Shown here: positions 1 through 12,500 of the stretch, piece after piece | How positions within the stretch are numbered: the stretch's first letter is position 1 | Layout: each line of letters starts with the position of its first letter | Source: Saccoglossus kowalevskii | Lineage: Eukaryota > Hemichordata > Enteropneusta > Harrimaniidae | Direction: 5' to 3' | Length of the DNA stretch: 40,742 nucleotides | Assembly: GCF_000003605.2 (NCBI RefSeq) | Contig: NW_003107092.1 | Span: forward strand, 124,458 to 165,199 | The notes under the pieces: generated by a model | The model's database searches: none | Seen by the model: the letters and a program-made list of their open reading frames with translations, nothing else | Told to the model about the DNA's origin: nothing | Translations under genes and position numbers: made by a program

Positions 1-1597
1 TAACGCACGTTGGGATTTGTACAATACAATTTAATTACATTTGTAACGTTAAACTATATTTCGTCTTCAGTATACGAGACATATGCAGCTCGGATTATGT
101 CATATATGGAATGTTTGTAGCCATACTCTAACATTCGAAAAGTCGTCAAATACGCAAATACAATTTTACTGTGTGACCTTAGCTGTTAGCTGTTCATACA
201 AGTAGACTGATTAATGGCAACAAACTTAAACAATTTCACAGTTCAAGCTACCGCTTCACATTTGTATAACATTTATAAACTTTTATAGTTGTATCTGATA
301 CCAATGTAATGCTTTCAAATTGTTCCACTCAATTAATTAACAGAACATTAAAATCAGTCCCGATAAATAAAATAGTATTTCAAATGTCGGTTTATGGTGT
401 GAACGCAGTATACATTGTACTTTTATTAGGCGCAAATATTACGTGATTGCTAAGACAGGACGGTGACCGTACTAACAAACGCGTACATTGTGACATTCTT
501 GTAACCTATTTATTATTAGAAGACGTAGATGTTCAAACAGATGCGCACATAAAATGTATTATTTTTTTTAATGGGAGAGTCGAAGATGATCTAGTTACTG
601 TGCGCAATAATCGCACTTTGTCGTTTGCATAGTGTATTACATTAGTTTAGCACTTGCAAACTTTCGTCAACCGGTTGTGTGAATAATTTGTTTATACCTG
701 GTCATTTTTTGTTTACCATCGGGTCACGACATTATACATTATACGCATTGTTTTTGCTTCTGTTTTAAAATGTTCGAATATCACGTGTCGCACAGTTTAA
801 AATCTTAGCAAATTCAAACTCGTTCGTGGCAAAACACGTCCAAACGGTTTTTCCAGCGACGGATAACTTCCATCGGTTACAGTATGCATAATCAAATAAA
901 CGTGTTAGCCAATTAAAATCTCGCAATTAGTACAACGTGTCTAATATATGCGTAACATAAAAATCGATCGATAGGCGCAGCCTGGGATACAAAGATATTG
1001 TTCAAATGCCATGTACGCTGCATGTTTTGATTTTAATAAAAAATGATTACTCAGTTAATAATAGCATGACCTTTTCTTGTAAGTGGTGCCTATGTGAAGG
1101 ATAGACATGTACGTGATTCTAGTGTGTGACATTGTTTGTTGGGTCTACGTAACTGTCGCTGAGGCCTTGCAAAGGAATTACTATGGTGCGGGTAATATTC
1201 TCGAGCGCTGCCAACCAGATGAGACTTTTAATTTCTTTCAGTAAACACGAAATTAACACGTGTATCACATGTATATACATGCATCGCATGTTTTGTTTGA
1301 TAGTACGTACCAGTAATTCGACTCATACACGCCCTCTGCGTTGAATACTAATCATATCAGATATCAATATTTATACAGTTACTAGTATTATAATCGCTAT
1401 GCCATTGTGTCGTCACAGGAAGCGCTGTCTCGGCACAGATATGTGTCATATGACGCCTTACTAGCCGATTTTGGCAAAAATGCGCTTTGTCGCTTTTTTA
1501 CAATAGTGTTTATTCACGAAGCTTGATAATGCTTTTCACAATTTAAGTTGCTTTTGACTCACATATTTTAGTGAAATGTTGTTTGCTGGGTGGAATA
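1..1597. other. Intergenic, nothing recognised
   Basis: AT-rich sequence with no long open frame and no protein family I recognise on either strand. I looked here for the missing signal-peptide exon of receptor gene A, meaning an ATG, a hydrophobic run and a phase-1 GT donor. The best case, ATG at 1279 with a donor after 1306, gives only nine residues and is not convincing. TA at 1596-1597 is the likely target-site dinucleotide of the transposon that follows. Confidence 0.6.
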
Positions 1598-1672
1598 CAG
1601 TGACCCCTCGCTAAGTCGCGCCTCGGTAAGTCGCGATTCGGCTAAGTCAGTCGCGGGTATTGGATGGCTCCC
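1598..1672 (+). repeat. Left terminal repeat of the Tigger-like element
   Basis: The element begins with CAGTGACCCCTCGC and contains three near-copies of the block (C/G)TAAGTCGCG: CTAAGTCGCG, GGTAAGTCGCG and CTAAGTC-AGTC-GCG. Repeated blocks of this sort are typical of pogo/Tigger termini and probably bind the transposase. The third copy carries a 4-base AGTC duplication. The matching right terminus is absent from the window. Confidence 0.75.
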
Positions 1673-2613
1673 AAAATTTCTATTGTGTTTTGACAGCAGT
1701 TTTGAAGTACAAAGACTAATGTTTCGTGGTATAGTTTTTTTAACTAACCGTTAAAGAGACAACTTAACACCTACTGCCCGTCAATTGCTGAGATTCAATG
1801 GGTGACGTGGCCTTACTCAACGTGTCAACAGGGGTGTCGAGTAGTGACCGTACGTGCTTTTCGGCCGGTCCCATTTTGGTATACCTCTATAAAACTCGCT
1901 ACAATGAGTTGAATTCATTATCTGATATATATTTCTCAACTGAGCAGCATGTCAAAGCGAAAGCTATCCAGTCTGTTCGTATGCCATAAACTCACAGCGA
2001 TCGACCGTGTCAAGAAGAGGTGAAACCAAGTTAAGGGTTGCATGTGATCTAGCAGTGGGTGAGCCCACTATTTGTGGGTGGGTAAAAAGGAAGAGTACAT
2101 TTGTTTTCAAAGTTGACCAAGAGGCGGGACTGAACAGAAAAACGTGCGAAATTGTCCGACAATGATGACATCGATAAAGCTGTTTACGTTTCTTCAGGAA
2201 CGGTCTGTCGGAACTCCACTCTCAGGTCCCATCACCCAATGCAAAGCACGCAACTCAGATACGACGACTTTGAATTTGAGGCCAGTTCAGGGTGGTTTTT
2301 GCGATGGCAAAGAAGACACGCTAAACACGCAGTCTCAATCCAAGGCAAAGCTCGATCTGCGAACATGGACGTTGTCAGAACTTTTCCAAAAAAACTGAAA
2401 GAAATTATCTATGAAGGTGGTTATTTTGACGAACCAGTTTATAATTGCGATGAAACTGGTTTATTTTGGAAGCTGTTACCGTCGAAGTCGCAAGCAACAG
2501 CAAACGACCAACATACTATGGGACACAAACAAAATAAACAACGCATCACTGCAATGTTTACAGCAAACATAGTCATGATTTTATTCGAATACTGCCTGAC
2601 ACATATGTATTAA
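1598..2613 (+). pseudogene. Degenerate pogo/Tigger-type DNA transposon
   Basis: Broken copy of a Tc1/mariner-superfamily element of the pogo/Tigger group. The left end starts with CAGTGACCCCTCGC directly after a TA. An N-terminal start at 1949 (MSKRKLSSLF) leads into a CENP-B/pogo-type helix-turn-helix. That frame breaks at about 2019-2021, continues in another frame (TKLRVACDLAVGEPT, then GWVKR), and breaks again near 2150. The frame from about 2152 holds a typical Tigger stretch: SGWFLRWQRRH, EGGYFDEPVYNCDETGLFWK, then PSKS. The Asp of NCDET would be the first acid of the DDE catalytic triad. Similarity stops near 2570, so the rest of the catalytic domain is missing. No inverted copy of the left terminus was found downstream. 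It is inactive: at least two frame breaks and a 3' truncation. The family call is from memory of the conserved blocks. Confidence 0.85.
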
Positions 2614-3436
2614 TGTTATATACAGCAAAAACTAACAAATAATAATGATGATCAAATTTGAGTTTAAAGTTTGAAATTTCCCGCACTACTTCAGGCTTTA
2701 ACTAACTTGGAATAGAACGTACTTGAGCGCGATAAAATCACGCGTAGAACGCCTTCCGAACAAGGAATTATCAGTGTAAACTGAATGCTGAGTGCACAAT
2801 GTTTGGATCAGCTCATTTCTAAGATGTCTCTACGTTTTATTTATCATTATTTAGTAAAGATTTATTATATCAGTGAAAACGTGCCGAACGTCCAATGAAT
2901 TCGAAATGGCACTCCTTGCGCGATATGCGTTAGATCGGCGTAGAAGACGCCGACCTGCAGCGTCAATGATCACTAAGCCTCTTGCACGATGCATTTTGCC
3001 AAATTTATGCTAATAATATATTTCATTTACTGCAGGTTCATTATCTATTCATTACAATGTTGTCATATAATGTTATACACGGCAGTTCTCTGTAGTTTAA
3101 TATTAAATGTTATCTTCTATTTGTGTGTATAGGCACTATGTCTTTATAATTTCAGGATATTAAGGTATCTATGGATAAGGATAGTTCTTTGGGCAAAAGT
3201 GTAATTACACCTCACAGAAAAATTGTAATCAGCTTACTCTGAAATGATGCTACAATGGCTTCATGTTTTGTTTTCACGGTAATTTCTTGCATTCCAGTAA
3301 CATCTGAAAGGAATTTGTATGTTCAGTGAATTAGCTCCCCTGAGAAGAAACGTGTACATATTTGGTTAAACCTGGTCACGGGTGATCAATTCCTTCGTGA
3401 AATTCACATCACGGTTACATGCAATTATTTTCGCAG
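2614..3436. other. Upstream flank of gene A exon 2
   Basis: No gene recognised. It follows the truncated transposon and leads to the polypyrimidine/AG acceptor (tttcgcag) of gene A exon 2. A small perfect hairpin, TCGGCGT-agaag-ACGCCGA, lies at 2935-2953. The sequence from 3253 (ATGGCTTCATG...) encodes a short hydrophobic peptide, but its only good donor leaves phase 0, whereas exon 2 is entered in phase 1. Confidence 0.5.
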
Positions 3437-3573
3437 GTGGACACAAGTCTGCTGAAGACGAACTAATGCAGTTTTTGTTCACAAATTATTCTAAAGCCAC
3501 GAGGCCAATCGGCAAAACAAACGACTCAGTACCAGTTCAGTTATATATGACATTGAACCAACTAATCGATGTG
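3437..3573 (+). CDS. Gene A exon 2: N-terminal extracellular domain
   Basis: Acceptor tttcgcag, donor gtaagt. The first two bases complete a split codon (phase 1). It encodes GHKSAEDELMQF, then YSKATRPIGK and a segment ending LNQLIDV, the standard start of an nAChR ligand-binding domain: N-terminal helix, the RP motif, and a beta strand. N-Y-S gives one N-glycosylation sequon. It corresponds closely to gene B exon 2 (137 against 140 bp). Confidence 0.92.
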
Positions 3574-6500
3574 GTAAGTGTTAAATATATATGATTTAAA
3601 ATGTTTTGTACATTGTAAGAATAAGGGATACGTTGTCTGAGTACGAGGTTGTAATAATGAATGAATGATTGATTGGCAGGTTACGATTGATATGCCTTTG
3701 AATTATTACCCGATCCACGACGTGATTTATATTATATCAATCATAAAGTTTCACAAAGGCTTTTGTAGGTGGAGACGTACAATTGGGAAAATCCATTCAT
3801 CAAAGCCACATGCAATCATTTCCTGTCACATTAATTAACACTCCGCTATTATCATTTGACCGTTTGTAGCAGAGACAGGTGAACGTCCTTTTAAACAATT
3901 GGGTGTCGTTGCTATCAATTTAAATTTAATTTCGTGCATCTGACAGCAAGTGTCATTCTGGCTATTACTACTCAATTGTTCAACCCATGGCATAGCTGCC
4001 ACTACATCATTATGTGTGTCAACATACCCTCTAAATGAGGTCATTTGTTACACGATTGTACTTTCTATTTCGTAGGATGAAAAAAATCAAATTATTACGA
4101 CAAGAATTTGGTTGTATCAGGTGAGTGACACGCTTTATTATACGTAATTGTAACCTAATTAAGTTTGTACAATAAAACACTTGCAATGGCTCCGTCAAAT
4201 TCAGAAACTAAAGAATTTTATAATAATAATAGCATGATAAATATTGTTAGGCCTATAAGGAAAGGTCAATTTGCTACATTCAGTAAACAAAGAAAATAAA
4301 GGTAAAATAAATTATTAAATAATTCGATGAGTTTTCTTGTCTGCAAAGTATAATAGATTAAGCAGACTTCTCGTTAAATTATTCACAACTAACGCCACTG
4401 AGGGAATTATTGACCTTTGTAACATTGGGAAAATATATTACGGGTTGGCTTTGTCGAGAATCCTGACTACTTCTACATGGTGTTGATGTTTTATACTTTG
4501 GTTTGTAACCGCACGTACATATGTCAAATAAATCCATATTGCGTTGTATCAGTGAAACAGAAATTACAAATTCATAAAACGCATTCATGAAAATGGTAAT
4601 AAATATATAGGATATAGCGCAACCATAATACGATTATGAGTTAGCAGTATAGACGTTGGTTTCTCAGTTTATTTTGAAAACTACATCGAAACGTTGGCAA
4701 TAATATACAACGCCTTTAATGTGTACATTAGCTAGCATGCATATTCAATCATACGTGAATCGATATCACCTGTGATTTAAAGTGACCCGTCTCAGTATTG
4801 TTAGATAAAAGTAATTATACTAACGGAGGATAATACTAAAATACATAAAACAACACAATACATGCAATGAGACACGTTCCCGTCAGCAATGTATGTACTT
4901 GAATAAGTGACAACATTCAAATACACAATATTCAAATCTAGTCACTCTCGGGTGAAATCATGTCTCAGTCCTAGTCGCAATTGCAAGTGAATATTCTGTA
5001 TAACTATGTCGTAAACAACATAAGAAAGTTATCGACAATATTGTGACCTTGTTGTATTGATTTCTGAGGAAGTCAAATAATTTTATATCTCCCTCTATGC
5101 ACGTTAAGTTGTATTATTATAGCACTGCAGATGTACAGTTGAATTACTTTATCAATCGATATCAATGTACAAATATTGCCGAGGTTGTCAGCTTCTTTTA
5201 GGTCACATCGTTCTGAGTTGTTGTACGCAGTTAGACTGACGTTCTTTGTTGACGTTTTCAAGGAATGACGCTGATATTATCATCCTTTGTATAGTATGAA
5301 TACATTGTGATACGGCAATGTGTATGGAAATGCTTTAAGATTTAAGATTTCTACCGTTTGGAAACATATACGTGATGACGTGATTCTTAGCAGCCAGTTG
5401 AGTGGTATATACTAACATTAACAGTGTAAATGTGATGTATATTTTTCAAATCGCCATTGGCTTTTCTCTTTGCATGCGTCACCCTGACCGTGATTGTCAT
5501 TTAGGGCACATGATGTCACTACCGTTGCCAAAGAGCTACTTATAAAGCTTGATTGAACTATCCACTTTGTAAACGCTGGTCCCTCTCTCGTCAATATATT
5601 TCTTTTTTTGAATTTGTTATTCACAATCTAGACGTCATTTTCAAGTAATCATTTCGGGTTGTAAAATATAGTATATATTGAACTCGTAAAATCAGTGACA
5701 GCCCTGGTGAGCGCAAATAATAAAAAAAACGACTGCATTAAATAGCCTCAAATGAAAGTCATTTCAATAATCACCTAAAAAGTAATGGCTTAACTGAAAT
5801 TACTTTTATCGAGTAATGTTAATGACATGAATGACGGTTTCGGCTATGTTTGTGTATTCTGTGTTGAAAGTTCACAAATGTATGTGTGAGGACAGCACAA
5901 TCATCATTGTACATTTCACTGAAATATATTATAAACTAGACACATTTACGTTTTATTGATAAGAAATGTGTCACGTATTAACAGCTACAAATCGTCAGCC
6001 ATAATATTTGAATAACCCAGGTCCTTTGAACGCAATACCCACAAACACCATCCGTGAATCCATTTCAACGGTTGTATTTAATATCTTACCACCACTCCCG
6101 CCGCCTAACTGACCTAACTCCATGTTCTAGAGAGACACACCCTGACTGAGATATGACTCAACACTTTAAGTATTTGTTTGCGGATAAAATTAATTCATAA
6201 CATTTCCATTAGCGTCAATTACATGAAAGTCCGTGTATTTTAGACGATGTTGTCACAGATTGTTTTGCAATCATTCCATCTGATGATTAACGAGTTAAAA
6301 GTCTGTTGCTATTACGTTATCAGTCACATGCGTAATCTGGCTTTGCTGTTTTGTGATTTAATTACAGATGCTTATTTTCGCATTTCAAATCCCAATATAC
6401 ACAATTTAAGTCATTGTGATTAATTTTACAAAACACATCATTCATTTTGTAACACAATGGAATCATTATAAAACTGAGGCTGGAAAGCTCCTCCATTTCC

Positions 6501-9500
6501 GATCTGATCTGAAACGAGGCCATAATACCAGAAACTGTCATTAATTGCGTATGTGTATGATTAAATACCATCATACCATCATTATTCTTAGTTGTAAAAA
6601 TAATCTTTAGCAACCAATCCAGTGTTTATTTTTTGAAAAGCGTGGCATTAATTTATTGCATTATTTTGTTTTGAAGGTATAATCTGTGCAGGTAATTCAG
6701 ATTGTATGAACTATATGATGATACCTAAAACACGATATTTGTACGTAATTATAGTTGAAATAAATTAAAATTGAAAAGCTGTAACGGGATAATTAAACTA
6801 TCAATTGCTTTACTTTGAAAGTGATTAATTTGGATGTTGTTTGTTTTATGGCTGAATGTCATCGCAATCAGGCGACGAGTCTTAGATATAGCAATATGAT
6901 TTGTGTGTGATTGGTTCAACGAGTGCTGACATTGAGTGTTGCCGTATTACCATATATAAGTTTTATCTGAATCAGGCAGTGACGCAGGAATATTTAATTA
7001 TCACGTGTGTTATCGCGTAGTATATAGATAGCTAGTTATCTGCACGTGCGATGTGGGAGACATGACCTTCATTATGTATGACACATTGGTATGATAACAC
7101 CAGTGGACGTTTATGCACTAGTTCAAGTACACTGTGCTACATCATGGTTGGTATTGTCAATGTCACTGCTGTGTGCACGCAGCCGATATCCATCAAGATA
7201 GTACAGATAACGAAATAACAGCTCTGAAGTTATGTTCACAGAAGAGGATATTTAAATGTTTTGTAATGAAAATGGGCATAACACAATCAACTCCATAAAT
7301 CTCTTTATTTAACTATTTGTATTTGTATTTATTTCACCATATTATATTGTCAAACAAAGGATTACATATAGAAGAAGCACATATGTTATTTTTATTTGTT
7401 TGTGGGGACCGATGAGGTAGTTTAACTGAACTAGTTTTCGAAGTTCAAGGGTCCAGTTAAAAATACAAACTAGATGAAAAACTAACACAAAAAGAACAAC
7501 TAAAAGTACTGGATGATTAAATACCGTATGAGCAATTAGCAACTGAAATTGGCAAAATAACAGACAATAAAAAGAAAAGGCCATATTAAGCAGATATTAC
7601 GACGTAAATACAAACATTATATAATACACACATACAAAATTATGGATACATTTATTCGTATTTGAAACTGGCAACTTAAAAAAATTAAAGAGTGAAAAGA
7701 AAATTAGGCAGTTTTAAGCAAATAATTTTAAGATAAAATTCTAATTTTGAGTGTAACTTCATGTTTTCAGTTTAATAAGACAGCTCGTTCCACATAAGCA
7801 CTATGAATTAAGGTAAAGATTTCTGGATAATTCTCGAACTGACAGCCAGTACAACAAATTATCATTGAATTTTGACCAAGCTTGTACGTATCGGCTAACT
7901 CATGGAAATAATAATCTAGGTATGTGCATAGCGTCAATGTTTAAGGTCGAATGTGAACATGCTAGTTTGAATTTTATAAATTTCTAAAAGTCTAGAATGC
8001 ACAGTTTCTGGAAAAAGAGAACACATTTTGTCCCAGGCTTTGCGGTAATGCGATTTATAGCTCAATGATATCCCGGCTACTCCAGTCATCCAAATCTTCT
8101 AACATCCTTATATTCTCATCCAGCTATTATGTTAATGTGTTATTGAACCCAACACTGGAACCTTACTCTCAGTGTTAGGAGTTTGCGATACGCGAGTACA
8201 CTGTGCTGAAATATAACGATGAAGCCAATTAATGTGAAACTAGTAATGAGGAAGTTCACAGTGAGCTCAGTAAAGTAGACGTCCCTTGCCATCACGCTGG
8301 TACTTTCAACAATACTTGCACTTTTCTTCACTGCACTATTAAATTTTAAGATTATTGCTGGCATTGTAAGCGCATTCATAAACTAGGTCGTAAATAAAAC
8401 GCATTTAACAAGACAGAGTACATTCTACACTGCTGCCAATATGAATTAACAGTTATATTACGGTGAATCCAGATTAATTTAACACTGTTGGTTCATTCTC
8501 CGTAAGCGAGTCGTTCACGACAGAAGAAAAAAGATAATGCCAATAGATGAGATAGGTGGATCTGCGAGTAATCCCTCGTACATGTTTAATATCAAATCCC
8601 TTGATGTGCTGTTTGCTTTATTTTCTCTTTCATATCATTGATTGAGGTAGCAATGGATCGACAGTCGGTTGACATGGGAATCAAATTCCTCTTATCAGAA
8701 CCTTCCATCTCTTGTTATCTCCATGGATACGGTGTGGTGCCCGGATACGGCGCTTCTAAACAGGTGAAATTAATTATACACATATTTGTTATTACACTCA
8801 CGTGGATTAGACCAATTTATAAGGTTGACTATGTATTAAATTATCAGCCATATTGTGTAACAGACTGAAGGATAGAACAGGATGTAGTCTCATCGCACAG
8901 GACTCATTTCTAATTGTACATGAGGGTAGCCTGCCCTCACGTAAAAAACATGAAAAAGCTGTAATTTATAGAAATTATCTTTACGTATGTTTACGCTGCA
9001 CAGTATAAGGACTGCACTATAAAAAACATATCTGCAGGTTGGTAAAGTCTGTCCGCGTGAGAACTGCACTATACAGATTCCTGGATTTGTACATTAAGTT
9101 TCCCGCGTGAAAAACTACTGCACAGAACAGGTCCCTGATAATGTGTAACTACCCTCATAGAAAAACTACACCATATCCTTACGTCTGTGTAGCTTGTCTA
9201 ATATAAGAACTGCATTATATGGAACATGAATTCAGGTTTGTATAGCCTCTCCACCTAAGAACTGCACTACATATAACAAGTGAAAGCGGGAGTGACACGA
9301 AGGGCAGAATATATTGCATAGAAAGCCCCTGTGGAGAAGTGAATGGATTTTATTATTCATTTATCTGTATTTCGTATATTCTGTAATTACTAATTGACAT
9401 ACGGCCTATTTAGTGCGTGTATCTAGTCGTTTTTAACCATTCACGTTCTGTAAATCCGCTCAATAATAGACGGGAGGGTGATGACATAGACACATGGCAG

Positions 9501-12500
9501 TGTGTGTTCAATTCTATACTTGTTTCGTAGAACGTACAGTGGATTTCACAATATATTTTACAGTTGCAGAACAGTGAATCGAACGCAAAGCCTTATAAAA
9601 TGCAAATGTAATGTAACACAAAATCGTGAACTTAATGTGATTTGGCTTCTCATATCAGTATCTTAAGAAATTATTATTATGACTTGGAGTAACTAGGAAA
9701 AAGCAGTTTGGTATATTACACGTATATTAATTATAGCATTTGCTTTTGTTTTATAGACAAATCACATTTTTGTAAGGCATATTTGTACGGGCAATACGAA
9801 ACTCTTTAATGTTTCTGGGGCATTTTGTATAGAGTTTACAGTGAAATTGATTTATACCCCGAAAGTTCAGTTCGATACATATGTTTTCATTAAAAAAAAC
9901 TAATTCTGTTTTTCGTTCTTGTTATCAGTGCCGATGATCAGTTTGACGGCTTCCCACGTATCGTCATTAGAGGCCTTACTGCTAATCTGTTCAAGGAGGG
10001 CACAGTAATTCAGGTAGTTCCCGCCATTTTAAGAACACCCTGCAATATGGATATAACATATTTCCCGCTCGACAAACAGACTTGCGAGATTGAATTCGGC
10101 CTCTGGATGTACGCTGATCGACAAGTTCAGTTGATGTTGTCGAACGAGGAAGTACCGCGAGAAAACTTCATCACCAATTCCGAGTGGGAGATATCAGCTG
10201 CTAAAGGACGCACTATGGTAAAAGTTTTCACCGCCACGCCAGATTCTTACACCAGTATTATCTTTGACTTGACTATTCGTCGGAAACCGTTGTATTACAC
10301 GGTTAATTTGATCTTGCCATGCGTGTTGGTAGCTGTTCTCACGGTGGTCGTGTTCGCCCTGCCGTCCGATTCCTCGGACAAAGTAAACCTTAGTATTTCA
10401 TTACTGCTGACTCTCTACGTCTTCAGTATCTTAGTAACGGAGCTACTGCCCCCAACGTCCAACATGATCCCATACCTCACAGCCTACTTGATATTCAATA
10501 TGATGCTGATTGGCATATCCGTCGCCATGACAACAGGTGTTTCAATCTTGTGCCAGCAATCCAGTGGGAAGAAACCCGTCCCTGGGTGGGTAAGGAAGGT
10601 TTTTTTCCGCGTTCTTGCTAAAATCCTTTTTGTAGAAACAAAACTAGTTCGACCGACAGGAATCCCAAACTCAAGCTCTATTTACAGAAAAGCGAACCGA
10701 ACTGCTTTCAGAGAGAGGAGAATAATAGCGCACATCGACGACCACGAAACGCCGGAAGACGAGGCGAATCTTCTGGAAAACAACTCGTCAACAGCCAAGT
10801 TGCTCAACTTGGTAAAAGACAGACGTCCATATAAAGTGGTTAACTTTAATAATACAGGAAAAACAAAAAGAAATATTTCAGAACTGTCATTGCGCATGCG
10901 TGAACTGACTGATTATCACAAACAAGTTCGCACGACAACAGAGAGGCAAATTGAAGTCAACACGACTAAAATAGTGAAATATATGGAAGTTTTACTCAGG
11001 AGGACACTACCAAAAGAGAAGACAATACAGGTAAATATATTAAAACAAGTCAATTTATCCCGCAGAAGATGTTAGGTCGCTAGTTTTATGGTGTTTTTTA
11101 ATTCTATTGAAACGTGTTATATACTGGAAACTAAATATTGCCGTAATGTTTGTGTGTTTTTTTCACTAAAAATATTCACCCTATTGTGCAAAGATACACG
11201 TTTTTTCAATGACCTACATCTATACCCGTCAAAGTATTTTACGCTACATTTTAAACTTACTCTGGCAAAATACAAAAACATAGCTTGTATTTGTAAGTTA
11301 ATTTGCATATGTATGAGTAAATGTCGTGAACGAGAATGACCAATCATCGTATGTTTCAGACCATAGACACTGATATGTATACCCTTTCATTAAATACCGC
11401 GATGCAGGTAAACATTTCTATGGCTTTCTCGTAGTAACCGACTGGTGCTGCAAACAGGCCAGGATTTTACGTTGTGTGACGGCGCTATATCACACTGTCA
11501 AATTAGTGTACGATAATTTTATAACAATAAACACATTCTTCGAAAACTGTCGATTGAATGAACGTTATTAGACTATGATATTGTTCATTGCGAAATTATC
11601 AATTTAAAAACAGATGTTTTAGGGTAAAATAGGACAGCGACACAAACACAAAGATTGAAAGCCTAACAGTGTACTATCGGCTTATGTATTTATTGTCTTG
11701 AGATACCCCTCCCATATCGAGTAGATTAACGATGCCCCCTCTTATATATCTGGTAAAATACCCCTCTCATTTCGGATAGGTACTCGTGAGACACCCCGTC
11801 TCTAATATCAGGTGCAAACGTGTTGTATCCCGGTATTTAATAGTGACACTGACAAATTGTTACAAACGTTTGCGAAATAGTCTTCCACTTTCTATGCATA
11901 GCCGCACAGTGTCCGTCTATATTGAAAAGCAGACTCCCCGTGAAGTAGTTTATTCCCAAAATTTATACCTCTGTTATCAAAATGATTGTTTCTATTTCCA
12001 TTGAGTCACGTACGCTATTGTTTGGTAATAACTCATTTTGATGATAATATTAAAAAGTTTGACGTTTATATGGCAACGTCCCATGTTATAATGACATACA
12101 CAATGAGAATGTTAATTTCATAGGTTATTTCACCTTGAAATATGTCGAATACATTCATTTATATACCGACCTCACACAATATACAGTTTAGTTGAATATC
12201 GTGCAACAAATAACAAATGTCGGTTTTAGATGTCCTAATTAAAACATTCATTTGTATTACGGGGAAATTTCAACCAATCTTTATTGGTATGACACATAAC
12301 AACTTCCCTGTGTGTGTGTTTTTCAAAGATTCAGTCATTTGGATTTACATCACCGCTAGTGGATTACACGGTTGATACACTGAATTACGTAAAATAAGCA
12401 CTCGTGAACAAATACACCAACACGGTCTAAATATACAATTGGAATCACTAACACAATCCAGAATTTCTCGATCTTTGTGGCGAAGAAAAATAGGCAAATA

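Noticed and set aside
3253-3327. Hydrophobic peptide starting MASCFVFTVISCIPVTS as gene A exon 1
   Set aside because: The available donors leave phase 0, not the phase 1 needed to join exon 2 at 3437.
8638-8868. 76-codon open frame over gene A exon 4
   Set aside because: The receptor residues (WIDSRLTW, WCPDTALLN) are in a different frame over the same bases, with good splice borders; this frame is a shadow.
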